Of a DNA stretch of 64,000 nucleotides, positions 1 to 15,460 are shown piece after piece (position 1 is the stretch's first letter; every line of letters starts with the position of its first letter). A model generated the notes under the pieces. That model saw only the letters and a list, made by a program, of their open reading frames with translations. It was not told where the DNA came from and did no database searches. The translations under genes were made by a program, and so were the position numbers. This DNA comes from Aphrophora alni (taxonomy: Eukaryota; Arthropoda; Insecta; Hemiptera; Aphrophoridae), in assembly GCA_963513935.1 (NCBI GenBank), contig OY740768.1, positions 73,818,877-73,882,876 of the forward strand, in the 5' to 3' direction.

Positions 1-3000
1 ACTAATTTGTTTGACTTATATAACTGAGAGAAAAGTATTTTACTTTTTCTCAATATAAAATTATATTTACATAATAATAGATGTTTTTTTGTAATGTGGA
101 AATTTATATTCTGAAGGAAACTATATAATGATATGGATTTATAATATATTACATTTTCTTGAAATATTGATAATTATTTTATTTGCAGTAAATTTAAAGA
201 ATTTCATACATACAATAGAACGCATTTGTTTGTGTCTAAAACGTATTTCCATCAGACTGTTTACGATGTTTTTTACATTGAATTTATTTTTACGTTACAT
301 GAACATAAAGTGTGTTATAAATCGTGGAGATGCCATTCTTTATACAAAAACCACTTTGAGGCGATTTATTGCTAGTAAATCTTATATTAATGTGCCGGTA
401 AATATTATTTTTGTCATTTGCTATAATGCTTCTTTGCAATATATAAAAGCAGCTATTTAAGGTTATAATATAATAGAGTTAATGAATAAACCTTATCCCT
501 AAATTTGAAAGGATTACGTTTCCGTAGAAGGTATGATATAAATAATTTTACAATTTATAAGCAAATACTTAAAAGTTAACAATGAAATATATAGACGTTC
601 AACTATTATAATATGTACTATTGATTAGTGGTTTTTCTTTCTCTACCGTCTTACAAAATGACGGCCATATTAGTTTTGATGAATTGTTAAAGTTAGGTAA
701 ATTCAGTACATGTAAATCACCTGTTCTTCAATTGTTTTTCTTCTTGAGGATTTTCTTCCCTCCTCATTCAAATACAAACATTAATTTCTCTTTATTTAGT
801 TTATGTTTTTGTTATTAACACTCATTCTTTCTCTTTTGCAAATTAAGTTCATTACAAAATGTTATAAGCTTGACACATTATTGCTGAATTCAAAATTGTA
901 CATACATTATGACACAAACAACGACAAGTTCAGTCACATAAGATCTAATACTTCATACCATATTTTTAAAACAACATTTTTCAGTAATACATTTTATGAA
1001 TAACGAAAAAGGCAAAAGGTACTATATTTCTTGAATTTAGTATTATTGGGGAAATAATTTGATGAAATATCATAAATATTCTGCTGCTAAACTGACATTA
1101 CTTTATTATGATTCAAAATAAGTTAGTCACTATTCAAATATAACTAACTAGAGATGTAATTATTACATATTTAGTTGTAATGTTTGAAGAAACTATAAAC
1201 CTTTAAAATTTCCATGTAGGATTATTTTCTATAATCATTTTCTTTTCGGAAGTAACTAGTCAGTTAGTCGGGTGTATTAGTAAACGTGTTGTATTTGGTT
1301 GTGTTTTAAAACAAAGCAAACATACGGCTATTATTATGAATTTGGTTTTCATATCAGAATGTATTGCTTTAATACGTCATAAATATTTATTACAACGTAG
1401 ATGTTTAATTTATTATAATTTAGTATATTTAAAATAGGTAAGAATATATGTTCGAAGTATAATATAATATGCGGTATTAGCTATGTTTTTGCAGATAGTA
1501 AAGTAACATCATAAAATAAAAAACATATTTTATAAAACAATAAACATAACATATTTTTATTAGAAATTCGGGATACTTTAGTATTTAAATTCAAGAAACG
1601 CGTTTTTGAACTCAAATACGGAGAGCCTGCTACAGTAACTTTTCAACTGTCTTTGATTAATTGAAAGTTATTTCAAACAAATCTTTCCATTTAATTTTAA
1701 TTTAATTCTGAAATATATATATAACGTTACGAGTAGTACAGTATTATACACAATTATTATAATATGTAAAATTTAAGAATATTAAGTTTTATGTCAACTC
1801 AACCATTTAGTTAATTCTTTGTTTTTTAAGCAAAAAATTTATTTTTTTAGTGCTTTATTTGCTATTTTACTTTTTGTAATAATACATTTATCAAGTAGCC
1901 TTTCTATAAATAGCAAAACCAGAAACATATATTATAACTTACTCATTTTATAAGATACAATAAATATTAAATATCTCTTTTATACGAAAAATTTGAGCCA
2001 CGTTATTCGAATAACTATTTTATTAGTCTGTTACACGAATGTATAAATTTTATATCTGGTTTTGTATATCTCTCTACTAAATCATTTTGAAAGTTTCCAT
2101 AGCTACAGGGCAATTTTACTATTTTATCTATCAGCTGAGCACCTATACAAGTTATTTTCCATAAGTTTTTGTAAATAAATAAACTTTTATTTATGTGTTA
2201 GTCTATTTTTAAAATAACACGTTTCTTACCAAAAACAGTTTTAGGATAACAGAAATCAATGCGACAAACAATTAATTATTTTTCAAAATTATATGAGTTG
2301 TAGTATTTAAAAATGTGTTTAATAAAAACTTGTTTAATTTCTAATAATTAAACAAAAAAAACTTCATATTTACTTGTTTTTGGGAATTTTCATAGTTAAT
2401 ATATATATTTTTTTCAATAATTTACAAAAAAATTGAGTTTTTAAAAACTTTTGTTAACATACTAATACAAAACTCTTCGTATTGTAAAACTATAATATTT
2501 GTTGAATTTAAATAATTTAATTATTTAAAATAAAACAACAAAAACTATTAGGTAATACTTACTTACAAAAAGCCCAGTAGTTCTAGGCTACTGTCGTGCC
2601 ACCCCAGAACAATTCCATATCGTTAGGATGTCTTCTTAGGCTATGTCGAAGTATGATTCGGCTATAGTTTTGTTCTTCTCTATAGTTCCCTTTTTCTAAT
2701 CTAAACTGACCAGGAAACCCTTAAACACTAATTATGAATAGTTGCTAGGAAATGTTTCCAATTTGTTTTTCAAGTTTAAAAACACGGACTTCAAGTTTGC
2801 ATTGAATATCCGGCAATTAGTGTTGGCCGAATAGGTTCTTGAGTTTCAGATTCTATTAAGCATACTAATGGTTTTCTTACTTTCCGAAATCTCATTTTAT
2901 CCGTCTATGCAGCGAAGGTACTGCAGGAACAATTTATTCTACACAAATAAATTATATAGAGAAACATTATTCATAACTGCCTAAAAGTACAAACGAATTT

Positions 3001-3658
3001 TTACATTTACAGTCTGTTTGGGTATCAACATCGTGAAAGTGTTCTTTTTTATTTCACATTAACCAGTTTTATTTTTTTAGTCAATTCATTAAGAAAAATA
3101 ATTTTCTTCTACTTATGATTTTCCACCCTGGTATGGATTCTGAATTCAGATATTTCGTCAAAGGTTTATCTAAATCGGTATAGAATATTTAAAAAATCAC
3201 ATCTTTTATATACAGTTTTGTTTTTGTTCCATAGATACTTTTGTATTAACATTTTTTCGTGAGAAGGAGTAGAATATATTTAATTTTGAACTAACTGATT
3301 TAAATTTGAATAAAATGTTCTACATTAAATTGCTGAATTTTACTAATTGCTGAGATAGATTTTGGGCTACGGTACACTTTTATAAATGAGCATTTAAAGA
3401 TAGATAGAAACACAATGAAGAAATACACACATTCAAAACGTGTTCTAATCTTGGCCAAATATCTGTATCAGATACTTTTTTGCTTAAAATGTTAACAAAA
3501 GTATTAGTGCCCTTTTTATAAAACCATATTTTCCTGTTTTTGAATACTGTAGAAACAAATTAATTTTAAATTCATTATGATGTATCCTAGTCACAAAATT
3601 GTTATATGTTAATATATTTTTTCCGTCTATGTGACTATATGCTACGCTTACTTTTACT
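1..3658. other. AT-rich DNA, no gene seen
   Basis: The stretch is strongly AT-rich. Its open frames (for example at 128-460, 621-818 and 803-1003) are short, dominated by Phe/Ile/Leu/Asn/Lys/Tyr, and show no recognisable domain, so I do not call them genes. The block 2,570-2,960 is somewhat less AT-rich. On the minus strand it ends in a GTAAGT splice-donor-like sequence at 2,566-2,561, but every frame across it has stops and no acceptor is convincing. I see nothing else. Confidence 0.6.
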
Positions 3659-3688
3659 GATGTGTTTCGGAAATTATTACATCATCAG
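3659..3688 (-). other. Hammerhead-like core motif, solitary copy
   Basis: Read on the minus strand the site has CTGATGA, then about 13 nt, then GAAAC and ACATC. This is the order of a hammerhead ribozyme core (CUGANGA, stem II, GAAA, short stem III, NUH cleavage triplet). Stem II is poorly paired here, so the copy is probably inactive. It shares the core with sites at 15.9 kb and 35.9 kb. I infer a repeat-derived relic; no flanking inverted arms are visible. Confidence 0.35.
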
Positions 3689-4944
3689 AATTTTCACCTT
3701 TTTTTTTCCATGCATGGAGCTGTCAGAACATTTAACAATAAAACTGTACTTAAATCTGTAAACCAGTAAAACATAAAACTAATTTAACTTCTTACGACTA
3801 TATACATTAGGAGATCAATTAGCAGAGTATAAACTCTTGGTAACAATATTGAACCCAAACTGTCAAATACCTTCGATCAATTCACTGCTTCAGGATGTAT
3901 AAACTAATAAATACTAACTCAGAGGAACTCACAACTAATTTATTAGAGAATAACGTACTTTCTTTTTTTTGTTTTTCCATTAGAACATGTTGTTTCTGTA
4001 TTTATAGAGCTAGGAAGAGTATGACTAATTATGTAGGAATGTAATTAACACACCTTAAACGTAATAAATGTATTATAATTTTTAATTCAGGTTCTTTTTA
4101 ATTAACGTATTTTTTTAAATTTACACACCTTAAATTCATTTAATAAAAAAAAAATCAGCTCAGCCACATCGTATCTTCAGTATCTTCTTGATTTATGAGA
4201 ATATTTGGTGATGTCCAACGAAACACTTAGATTGGTGTTCTTAAGCTATTTTTTTCGTTTTTATATATTATTACAAGGTATTACAGTAGCTATTGTCTCA
4301 AGGTCTAGAAAAAAATTTACACAACATAAAACTTCAGAAATTTGTCCATTGTGAGCGCAGAATTTGATTTTTGCCTACATTCTTTGATATATTTTCATTC
4401 ATGCTCTTCGAGTACATACCCTATGACCTGTTTTTAAACCGTCGACCTTTTGACGGTAGATGGTTTTGTTTTTTACTATATCTAGAAAAAATTACCATAG
4501 TCTTAACAACTCTGGGGAAGCAGCAACATATCAGATCCATATTCAATTCATCGTCCACTAAATAAACCATAGAATGATAAAGAAAATAATTTAAATATTA
4601 TTTATTTTTGTAATGAAGCCAGCACACAATTCGGTTACAATGTAAAATTTAGTTTATAAAAAAAAAAAGTTGTGAAAGTGACATACGAAAACAAAAATAG
4701 CCAACTTAATCATTTAAAAATATTTAAATAGAGGATGACTTTATTTATAATGTCAATTTACAAATAAATTATTAAATGGTATTTATTTTGAGTACCTTTA
4801 ATTATTAGGGGAATCTAACAATAAATTTAAACATGTTGACAAATATAAATGTCATCGTTCTTCTTTCCTTATCTAGACATATTATTATTTGACAGAATTA
4901 AATGGCAAGTGATTAATAAAAATAATTTTCCTCTTCCGTTGTAG
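3689..4944. other. AT-rich DNA, no gene seen
   Basis: No supported gene. The open frame at 4,371-4,565 is short and unrecognised. Two direct copies of CACACCTTAAA lie at about 4,049 and 4,126, and a second pair occurs near 34.1 kb; see findings. Confidence 0.5.
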
Positions 4945-5009
4945 ACAACAAGGACGTTGATGGATCTCTGAAAGGAACACACGTGTTGATGAAAGTGAAA
5001 CCTAATTAG
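4945..5009 (+). CDS. Possible terminal coding exon, unknown gene
   Basis: A good acceptor-like sequence (TTTTCCTCTTCCGTTGTAG, about 4,926-4,944) is followed at once by a less AT-rich stretch. One frame is open for 20 codons, beginning Asn-Lys-Asp-Val-Asp-Gly, and ends at TAG (5,007-5,009). The frame implies that the first two bases complete a codon from an upstream exon. I do not recognise the peptide and see no upstream exon in the window. The pyrimidine-AG junction and the base-composition step are what I see; that it is an exon is inference. It could equally be a relic of a repeat or chance. Confidence 0.2.
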
Positions 5010-7494
5010 AAAAGTTTGTTGAGAGAAGATTCAGACATGGGATTTTCCCTCGGGATTATTGTATCATGAAATATGAAACTGATCTCAGGTTGAAATGGGT
5101 AAACTTCTTTTAAATTACTTTAGGGTAAACTAACATGTTTTGATAACTTCGTAATTTGTTGTCAAGTCAACTAATATACCACGTTGTTTATTGTTATTTT
5201 AAAATAAACTTAATTGTTTTAAATAATTTTAAAAACAGTTATTACTAATTTAAGACGAATTATATAATAGTAACAAAATTATTAAACAAAAACCACATGT
5301 GTACAAATGTTTTTTATTGCACTGCATTTAGTACCAAAAAGGGTATACAAATTTAATAAATGAAAATAATTACTTAGTCATTGAAAGATCATATTTTTAT
5401 TATGAGATGTTATTGTGAATATCTGTCTTTACAAGAGTTGCTCATTTCAATTAGGTATTTTTTTCTTGAAAGGCAAAAAACATCTAGGTCATAATCAACT
5501 TATAAAACAAAAAGGAAGAAAAGAAGATAAAAAAGACCTCGAATAATTTATTACACTAGCTTTAGTGTCAGAAGAGAACAAGTGTTCGTTAAAACAGACT
5601 TGATTCGACAAATGAAAGAAGGGATTTTAACCCAAGATTGTATGAACAATGTGTAGAGTCAGCTAGGTCGTTTGGGATTGACGATCAGATATATGTCAGC
5701 CCATGAGGGTATTTATAGTTAGTAAATTTAACGGTAATTGTATAAATTAATATGTTGCTGATATAGAGTATTTTAGAAATATTCCTACAGTATTCCAACA
5801 AAGTTATCAGCTTGAATTACGTATCCCTATAATGCAATATGTTTGAACAATGTTATGAATACAAAGATAATATTCTTCTTGCTTTAAGTAACACAAAGAA
5901 ACAATCACTCTATTTAAAAAAAATATATTTGCGAGTTCTCTACTGGGACACAACTGGAATCGTTTAATGCTTGAATACGTCAATGTGTTATTAGAAAAAA
6001 ACGTTAGGTTTATGAATACACGTGAAGATTATTTCTTCTCATTTCATTTAATGTTTCAAAATTATCACATTCGATGTTGATATTTATTATTGAGAACATT
6101 CACAGTAAAATGGTGCCCCCGTCATAATTGTTTAATGTAATATTTTTTAATTACTTAATTTTTTATTTGTATGATTATTTATTGGACTTGCCATCATTAT
6201 GGTTCATTTTGATATGCAATCATTACTTATTGATCCTATATTGTCATTTTTCTTTATTTATTACTTGTGATTGGTTGTTTACCATTATATTTGTAATAAA
6301 GACTGATGTCATTTTATTTGTCCATTATTGCATTTATTTTTAATAATTTTTACCTTACCCATTCTTTCTTAATCACCCGAGAACATGAGTATGTTTACTA
6401 TGCATACTCATATTAAATTCAACATATTAAAATTTAAAATACTGTATGCTGCCATCATTTGTATTCATTCATGTTTTCAATGCCATTCCAATATTTATTT
6501 CCATTCCATTTTGATATTTGTTAACCTACTAGTTGCTTTCAGTTAATTAATCCTACCCATATAGCCTTGATCTATATATAGGGGTAGCGTAGATCTTGGA
6601 TATAGAAGTTGCCCTATACAATTCCCCTTATATTTACTGTCTAAACATTCCTTGTATTTTTAATTTAATTTGTCGTGTGTAAATGTCGAAAAGGATAAAG
6701 GCAATAAACTCATTTTCGTGAGTACTATAAGAATTTTCGTTTATTTTCTACATAGTATTAAATTATTTGTGTTATTTATATCAGTTTCATTATTTTCATA
6801 TATTGAAGTAAAAGAAGATTATATCTTTAAAACATGGTTACTTAATATTTCAGTTCGTGATGTAAAATTAATTGATATAGAATAGAGGTTAATAGAAATA
6901 AATTAATTTAATCGACATTGGTAAAAAAAGATAAAACATGTAAATTATTCAGACTAAAAAATGAAGCGATCCTGCTCTATTTCGTCAAATTTCCTCTTTA
7001 GTATTACTTTAAAACAGAGACACAATAATAATAATTGATGTACGACATTTCCATGTTCTAAAGAAAGGAAATTACCTTTCCTTAGACTAACAATAGCTTC
7101 TCTAAACTAATGTTGTATTTTCTTTCTTTGATCTTCGTTACCTAGAAGAATCACGGTTCATAATTATCAAATACTTTGTTTTCTTATTTTTTTATTTAAG
7201 TCCAGTGATCATGGTAGTGAACATATATATTTTTTTAATATTAAAAAAAAGTTATTTTAATATATTTCTAGTGAACAGTTTCTCTAGATTTATTTTTATT
7301 GAAAAACGATATATTAAAAACAAAAAGAAAGAAATTTGCGTATAAAGAAAAGCGTTAATATACCGATAGGTCCATGTTTTAAACTTATATACTATATTTA
7401 ATAAAGTAGTTTCAATAACTACTACGGAATATATTCCATTAGATAACAGACTATCTTAGATATTACCAGCTACAACACAATGAAACATTGTCTG
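5010..7494. other. AT-rich DNA, no gene seen
   Basis: Only short low-complexity open frames (for example 6,128-6,343 and 6,670-6,885), with no domain signal. I see no structured element. Confidence 0.6.
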
Positions 7495-7595
7495 AGAACA
7501 TTCTCTGAATATCTCTTTCCAAACTGTTTCTAGGATTGTCGGGCTGACAGGTCTCAAGGAGTGATTTACTTGTATCGTGTGTCATGGCGAAGCCA
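7495..7595 (+). repeat. Dispersed repeat C, copy 1
   Basis: The block around ATTCTCTGAATATCTCTT and GATTTACTTGTATCGTGTGT resembles 59,990-60,095, where ATTCTCTGCATTAGTCTCTT and GATTTACTTGTATTGCGTGT occur in the same order and spacing. It is less AT-rich than its surroundings. I infer two old copies of one interspersed repeat; class unknown. Confidence 0.4.
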
Positions 7596-9287
7596 AAGTA
7601 AAATCTATGTAAAGTGAACCAAAGACATTCAGCTTAGAGATAAGATGGGAACTCAGTTTTATTGCTGAATGCGTATTTTCCTACCCATTAAACGCAAGTT
7701 TATACCGGTTACAGTCGTAATTGAACTAACATTAACAAATGAGGTGAAACAGAAAGACCTGTTAAAATATCTTTTGTACTATAAAATGTCAGTTAATTGC
7801 TGTAATCTTGTTATATATACATTTAGAAACCAAAACCCATTTTTTTTAACGAAAGACTCACTAATTTTTAGTTAAGGGTTTTAAAAGATATTCGGGTTTT
7901 AATAAACTATTAATCTTTTGTCATATTTTGGATTTTTCAAAAAAACATATTCCAAAAATATAGACTACAAATTTTAACTACATAATATAATAAATTGTGA
8001 TTGTTCTCATATCTGATATTAGTTACTCGTTAATATAAACGGAGGTGTCTAATTTTTTTTCTAATTTATAATAAGAGCATAATCGATCAACTAAGCCGAA
8101 ATTAAATATAATATATCTTACATAACACAGAATTGTCTAGTTTGGTGTAACTGAATGAAGGGCTCTAATAGAATAGTGACATTGTAATAGGAAACTGAGT
8201 TTTATACTGAATGTTAAGTTCATAAATTTTGTAATTATTACTCCAAAAAATAAATAAAAAATATACTCATCTGTTATACACTATAAATTAAATTTTTCTT
8301 CTTTTAATGTTGCAATCATTTGACAAAAGATAATATTTTCTATAATGAGTGTTATATGTCAGGTTCATATTATTATCGATTACATTAGTTCGGTCGAAAA
8401 CATAATAGGTAAACAACTATATTAATTAAAAAAAAAAACTATTTATTCTTATTTCAACAAATATTTTAATTCAGCTAATAAAACAAACAATACAGAAACT
8501 TCATAACGCTGTCTTTACAGCTTAAATCTTTACAGGCTTAGATTGCATTACTATAAAGAAACAGAGGTGAATATTTTTTAGTACAATACCTTTTCATTTT
8601 CAATAAATATTTTGGAACAATTATTATATGTCTTGAATAATTCTAGTGTTTAGAATTGAAATTGGTAATGTCTTAAAACAGATGAAATACCTGTTATTTG
8701 TATCTTTGTGAAAAGTGAAGCATGTGCTATATTTCATGTGTTATTTAATCCGTTATGTTATCTTCATATTTACGTCACAGAAAATGCCAAGTTTAACATC
8801 GAGATGAAATATCGTATTAAAAGCGTAAGATACATTTTTATTATTTTTGAAAAAATAGAAGAAAGGAAAAAGGTGACACCTTTAAACTTTACTTTGAATG
8901 TTTGTTATATATAAATTTGTGAATTTGTTTTGATTAATAATCTGTTTTTGAGTATAAAACGTTTTTTTGTTGTTTTACAAATATTGTTTATCTTTGAATT
9001 TAACTTATACACAACAGGTATTAACTGATTTTATAATATATTGTATGTATATAATATATAATATATACAATTTAAAACGTTTTATTACAAATGTGAAAAT
9101 TATTCTATTTATTGAATAAAAATGCAAATGTTTATTCAGTGAACCATTTATTGTATCATATACTTTCCCTTTCTACCAAATTTAACTAATTACAGGGAGT
9201 TGATATGCTGAATGAAGTTGCAAATATCATACATGATGAGATTGATTACTCTTAATAATTGCAATCGAAAATGTCAGAATATATATT
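7596..9287. other. AT-rich DNA, no gene seen
   Basis: No supported coding frame or structured repeat. The open frames at 7,669-7,875 and 8,708-8,914 are short and unrecognised. Confidence 0.6.
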
Positions 9288-9412
9288 GGAAATAATGAGA
9301 TGATTATTTAATACCTCAAAACAGCTTTAATTGCGACATATGTTTCGCCGTTAGTCATTTTCAAGCCAATTAAAGCTGTTTTGTGGAATTAAATAATCAT
9401 CTCATTATTTCC
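9288..9412. mobile_element. Foldback element with 45-bp inverted arms
   Basis: The left arm (9,288-9,332) is the reverse complement of the right arm (9,368-9,412) apart from about two mismatches inside a five-base block. The 35-bp centre holds GACATATGTTTC, which read on the minus strand is GAAACATATGTC, similar to the 3' half of a hammerhead core. There are no coding sequences. This is probably a non-autonomous foldback or a pair of inverted repeat ends. Similar architecture occurs at 15.86 and 23.69 kb. Confidence 0.6.
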
Positions 9413-11982
<2,570 letters not shown>

Positions 11983-12219
11983 ATTGGTGAAGATGTATGT
12001 TGTACCCACCTCTCCGTAAAGCACTATACATCCTACTTCACTTCCAGATTAGTTTGCAAAGCTCTCCAGTGTAGTTGTATCGCTTCTGGTCAAATGTTTG
12101 ACCATGATACTGTTGATTACAAGACCATGAAGCAATATGGACTTTGGTTGTAGGGTAATGTTTGCATCAACGTCATTATAGATCCGTTTGTTTTGCAATA
12201 CACATTGGAATTGGTATAT
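11983..12219 (-). pseudogene. Exon-like or repeat-derived coding block, unknown protein
   Basis: On the minus strand one frame runs 79 codons from just after a stop (12,222-12,220) to AAT followed by a consensus donor GTAAGT (11,982-11,977). It is interrupted by a single TAA at 12,051-12,049. Composition is clearly less AT-rich than the flanks, and amino acid use is protein-like (for example Leu-Leu-His-Gly-Leu-Val, Ser-Glu-Val-Gly-Cys). I do not recognise the family. The upstream acceptor is weak. It may be a decayed exon, a real exon with a sequence error, or a fragment of an old transposon. The stretch also holds a perfect stem GGTCAAA/TTTGACC. Confidence 0.3.
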
Positions 12220-12955
12220 TTACTTTGGATAGTTGTTATTAATTCAAGAAGGAAAAAAAAATCAAATGAATTTACTACTTGTTTTAAAGGTTATATTTTT
12301 TTGAGGTATCATTTTGTAAAATAACAGAATATGTCTTTAATATGTAATACATTTCTATAACTAATAAAAAGTACAATTATTGTAATTATAATAAATGAAA
12401 TCATATACAATTTAAAGAAAAACTACTATTACCGTAAAAATTTATATTACTATTATCTAATATAAATATTCCAGTTGTTGTTATCTTCCTGATAACGCCT
12501 TTCCCCGATTTAGTGAAATATTCAGCTGTTCTACCCATTACTGAATTTGATAGGAATTCTTGCTTATATTTTACATGTGTTTCTAAATGCTCAACAAGTA
12601 GCAATTTTGGAACATTTTGTTTTAAATAAAAAAAAGTCTTTTTCATGAAACTTTTATCTGTACGGCGAGCAATATTTCATTTTACAGAGCTTCAAAAATT
12701 AAATCTAATAATACCCTAAACATGTTTTCTCCGATTAAAAATAAGATGCTTACTGAAATGTTGACAATACTGAAGTCACAATTTTACCTTGCAATAATAT
12801 TTTTTGACAACAATATTACCACAATATTTACCACAATATTTTTTGACAATATAGGTAAATTTCACCTTGCAATTTTAAAAAATGCATTTTTATTGTCGGT
12901 GTCGTTTTCAGATACATCTTTCTTCACTGTTGTATACAACTAAGGTATTACCACC
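12220..12955. other. AT-rich spacer
   Basis: No supported gene. The frames at 12,401-12,646 (minus) and 12,722-12,943 (plus) are unrecognised. A local duplication of a CAATATTTTTTGACAA-like segment is seen near 12,797-12,850. Confidence 0.5.
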
Positions 12956-14001
12956 GTATTAGTCAATTATTTTGTCCAACTTTATTAGTCAGTTACTTTG
13001 TTCAAATTGAATAGTCAGCTATTTTGTCCTACTTTATTAGTCAGCTATTTTCTTCAACTTTATTAGTCAGCTGTTTTGTCCTACTTCATTAGTCGGTTAT
13101 TTTGTTCAAATTTATTAGTCAGTAATTTTGTTCAAATTGATTAGTCAGCTATTTTGTCCTACTTTATTAGTCAGCTATTTTCTTCAACTTTATTAGTCAG
13201 CTGTTTTGTCCTACTTCATTAGTCGGTTATTTTGTTCAAATTTATTAGTCAGTAATTTTGTTCAAATTTATTAGTCAGCTATTTTGTCCTACTTTATTAG
13301 TCGGTTATTTTGTTAAAATTTATTAGTCAGTAATTTTGTTAAAATTTATTAGTCAGTTATTTTGTCCTACTTTATTAGGCAGCTATTTTGTTCAACTTTA
13401 TTAGTCACCTATTTTGTCCTAATTCATTAGTCGGTTATTTAGTTCAAATTTATTAGTCAGCTATTTTGTCCTACTTTTTAGTCGGTTATTTTGTTAAAAT
13501 TTATTAGTCAGTAATTTTGTTCAAATTTATTAGTCAGCTATTATGTCCTATTTATTAGTCGGTTATTAAGTTCAAATTTATTAGTCAGCTATTTTGTCCT
13601 ACTTTATTAGTCGGTTATTTTGTTCAAATTCATTAGTCATTAATTTTGTTAAAATTTATTAGTCAGTAATTTTGTTCAAATTTATTAACCAGCTATTTTG
13701 TCCTACTTTATTAGTCGGTTATTTTGTTCAAATTTATTAGTCAGTTTTTTGTTCAAATTTATTAGTCAGTAATTTTGTTCAAATTTATTAGTCAGTTATT
13801 TTGTCCTACTATATTAGGCAACTATTTTGTTCAACTTTATTAGTCAGTTATTTTGTCCTATTTCATTAGTCGGTTATTTTGTTCAAATTTATTAGTCAAT
13901 AGTTTTGTTCAAATTTATTAGTCAGCTATTTTGTCCTACTTTATTAGTCAGTAATTTGGTCCAACTTTATTAATAAACTATTTTATCCAATTTTATTAAC
14001 A
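12956..14001. repeat. 26-bp minisatellite, about 40 copies
   Basis: The array is built from a 26-bp unit of the form TTATTAGTCAG followed by (C/T)TATTTTGT and then CCTACT or TCAAAT. It starts near 12,956 and decays near 14,001. Variants fall into a CCTAC type, a TCAAA type and a TCTTCAAC type. A five-unit block of 130 bp is repeated nearly exactly (TCTTCAACTT at 13,051 and again at 13,181), giving a higher-order period. A few units have lost a base or changed the core, as at 13,480 and 13,740. No reading frame runs through the array. Confidence 0.95.
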
Positions 14002-14625
14002 CCTAAACGACCCTCTTCTGAGATATTTAAAGCATAGGGTGATTTCGAAAGGTTGTAGTTTGTTTTGAAACATGTGCAAACAATAGTAAAAAAAATTAAA
14101 ACTCTCTTGTCTAGCTAAACCCATCTCACTTACAGATACTGTTATATCGCACAACTATTTTGGAGTTATACGTTACTCTGTAATTTGTTAGAATTGAGTT
14201 AACCTGCAGAAATGAGACAAAAACACAATTTTAACAACTTTTTAATTTTAAAATGGTATCTTACAACAAATAGTTGAAGATGTTTTAAGTACTTCGAATT
14301 ATACTTTCTAAAACAAAGCAATTAAAGGTCATTTAAAAGAAAAATGTCTCTTGTTTTGTCTAATTCGACCAGCCTAAATCTAATATGGTAAACGTAGGAC
14401 TCGCAATGTTTAATTTGCGAAACATGTTTGCTAATAACAATAACTGTGTTAGTGCCACTTCAATAGACACAGTTAAACAATAAGAACGAAATATTGCTGA
14501 AATTCTGTTTTTGTGAACAGAAAAAGTAATTGAACGTTTTAGATAATTATATACGCTACATGAATGACTCTCCATGAATCATTTTCGAACCAGGCATATA
14601 TTATAAATGACCTGGGATACGGGAC

Positions 14626-14628
<3 letters not shown>
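14002..14628. other. AT-rich spacer
   Basis: No gene supported. The 14,360-14,520 block (minus strand reads CTAACACAGTTATTGT) shows slight similarity to 16,930-17,060 (CTAACACAGTCATTGT), perhaps two remnants of one old repeat. Confidence 0.4.

Positions 14629-14689
<61 letters not shown>
14629..14689. repeat. (AT)n microsatellite
   Basis: A pure AT run of about 60 bp. Confidence 0.95.
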
Positions 14690-14690
<1 letters not shown>

Positions 14691-15251
14691 CATAACTCTT
14701 TTCCAGTTTCTTTTTTAAAACTTTTTTCTTATTTTCTTCCTTTTTTAAAGTAACCTCAATCCTAATGATTTAAGTATCAATATAACCATAAAATAATTAT
14801 CGTCCATGATCTATAACTGAATAATAAAATTGTGCTACGAATGTGTATATTATATTTTCTTATAATTATACTATAAGGAATCTACATAGATATTGCTAAA
14901 TTTGTACTGTTAGATAATAATATGTAATGCAAAAGACTCTTGCGTGCTCGTTTTATGTGGGCGTAGTGTTAATAAAATAATTTATCCTACTTTTACATTT
15001 TGAATCGGATTGTTCGCAAAGGAAAGAAATTGTGATTACAGTTGGTCCCGATGTAAAGAGAAATTATTGATTATTTTAAGGGAATTAATTGTATTCTACG
15101 AATTGGGATTGGCTCTGCAGCCGATAATCAAGCAGAGTTACAATTTACTTTATAATTTTCATACTATGTGCTGTGTCTCAAAATTTGTACCAAAATATAC
15201 TTTACAAAATTCGAAGTGAAAATGAAATTCAATGCTAATACGACAATGTAC
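14690..15251. other. AT-rich spacer
   Basis: The open frame at 15,010-15,219 is short and unrecognised. Nothing else is supported. Confidence 0.5.
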
Positions 15252-15460
15252 AATTAAGCAGAGTTTGCTTAATTATCTCAAGAGCAAATTGGATTGGCAG
15301 TATGACAGTCCTTTATAATTTATGTAAATGTGTTTCCATTATGGTAACTAAACAATGTGTCACTTGTCAGATAACACGCGTTTAATATTAGCGCACCTTA
15401 CTAGGATTACATATCAATAGATAGAACATAACTGAATTCATGAGGTCATAATGTCAAAAT
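15252..15460 (+). repeat. Dispersed repeat A, copy 1
   Basis: It begins with a 9-bp stem (AATTAAGCA/TGCTTAATT, 15,252-15,274), then contains AATTGGATTGGCAG, GTAAATGTGTTTCCATTAT, CTTGTCAGATAACACG and TTTAAT, ending with GAATTCATGAGGTCA. The same ordered blocks occur at 23,903-24,112 and 55,035-55,245. No open frame is shared by the copies. I infer an interspersed, probably non-autonomous, repeat of about 200 bp. Confidence 0.6.

Noticed and set aside
128..460. 110-residue open frame near the window start
   Set aside because: Rich in Ile, Phe, Leu and Asn, with no domain, splice or promoter support; expected by chance in very AT-rich DNA.
2561..2740. Minus-strand exon candidate ending in GTAAGTAAGT
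   Set aside because: All frames have stops, no acceptor is seen, and the composition shift is small.
12956..14001. CRISPR-like array
   Set aside because: The 26-bp units are directly contiguous with no unique spacers, and the genome is eukaryotic.
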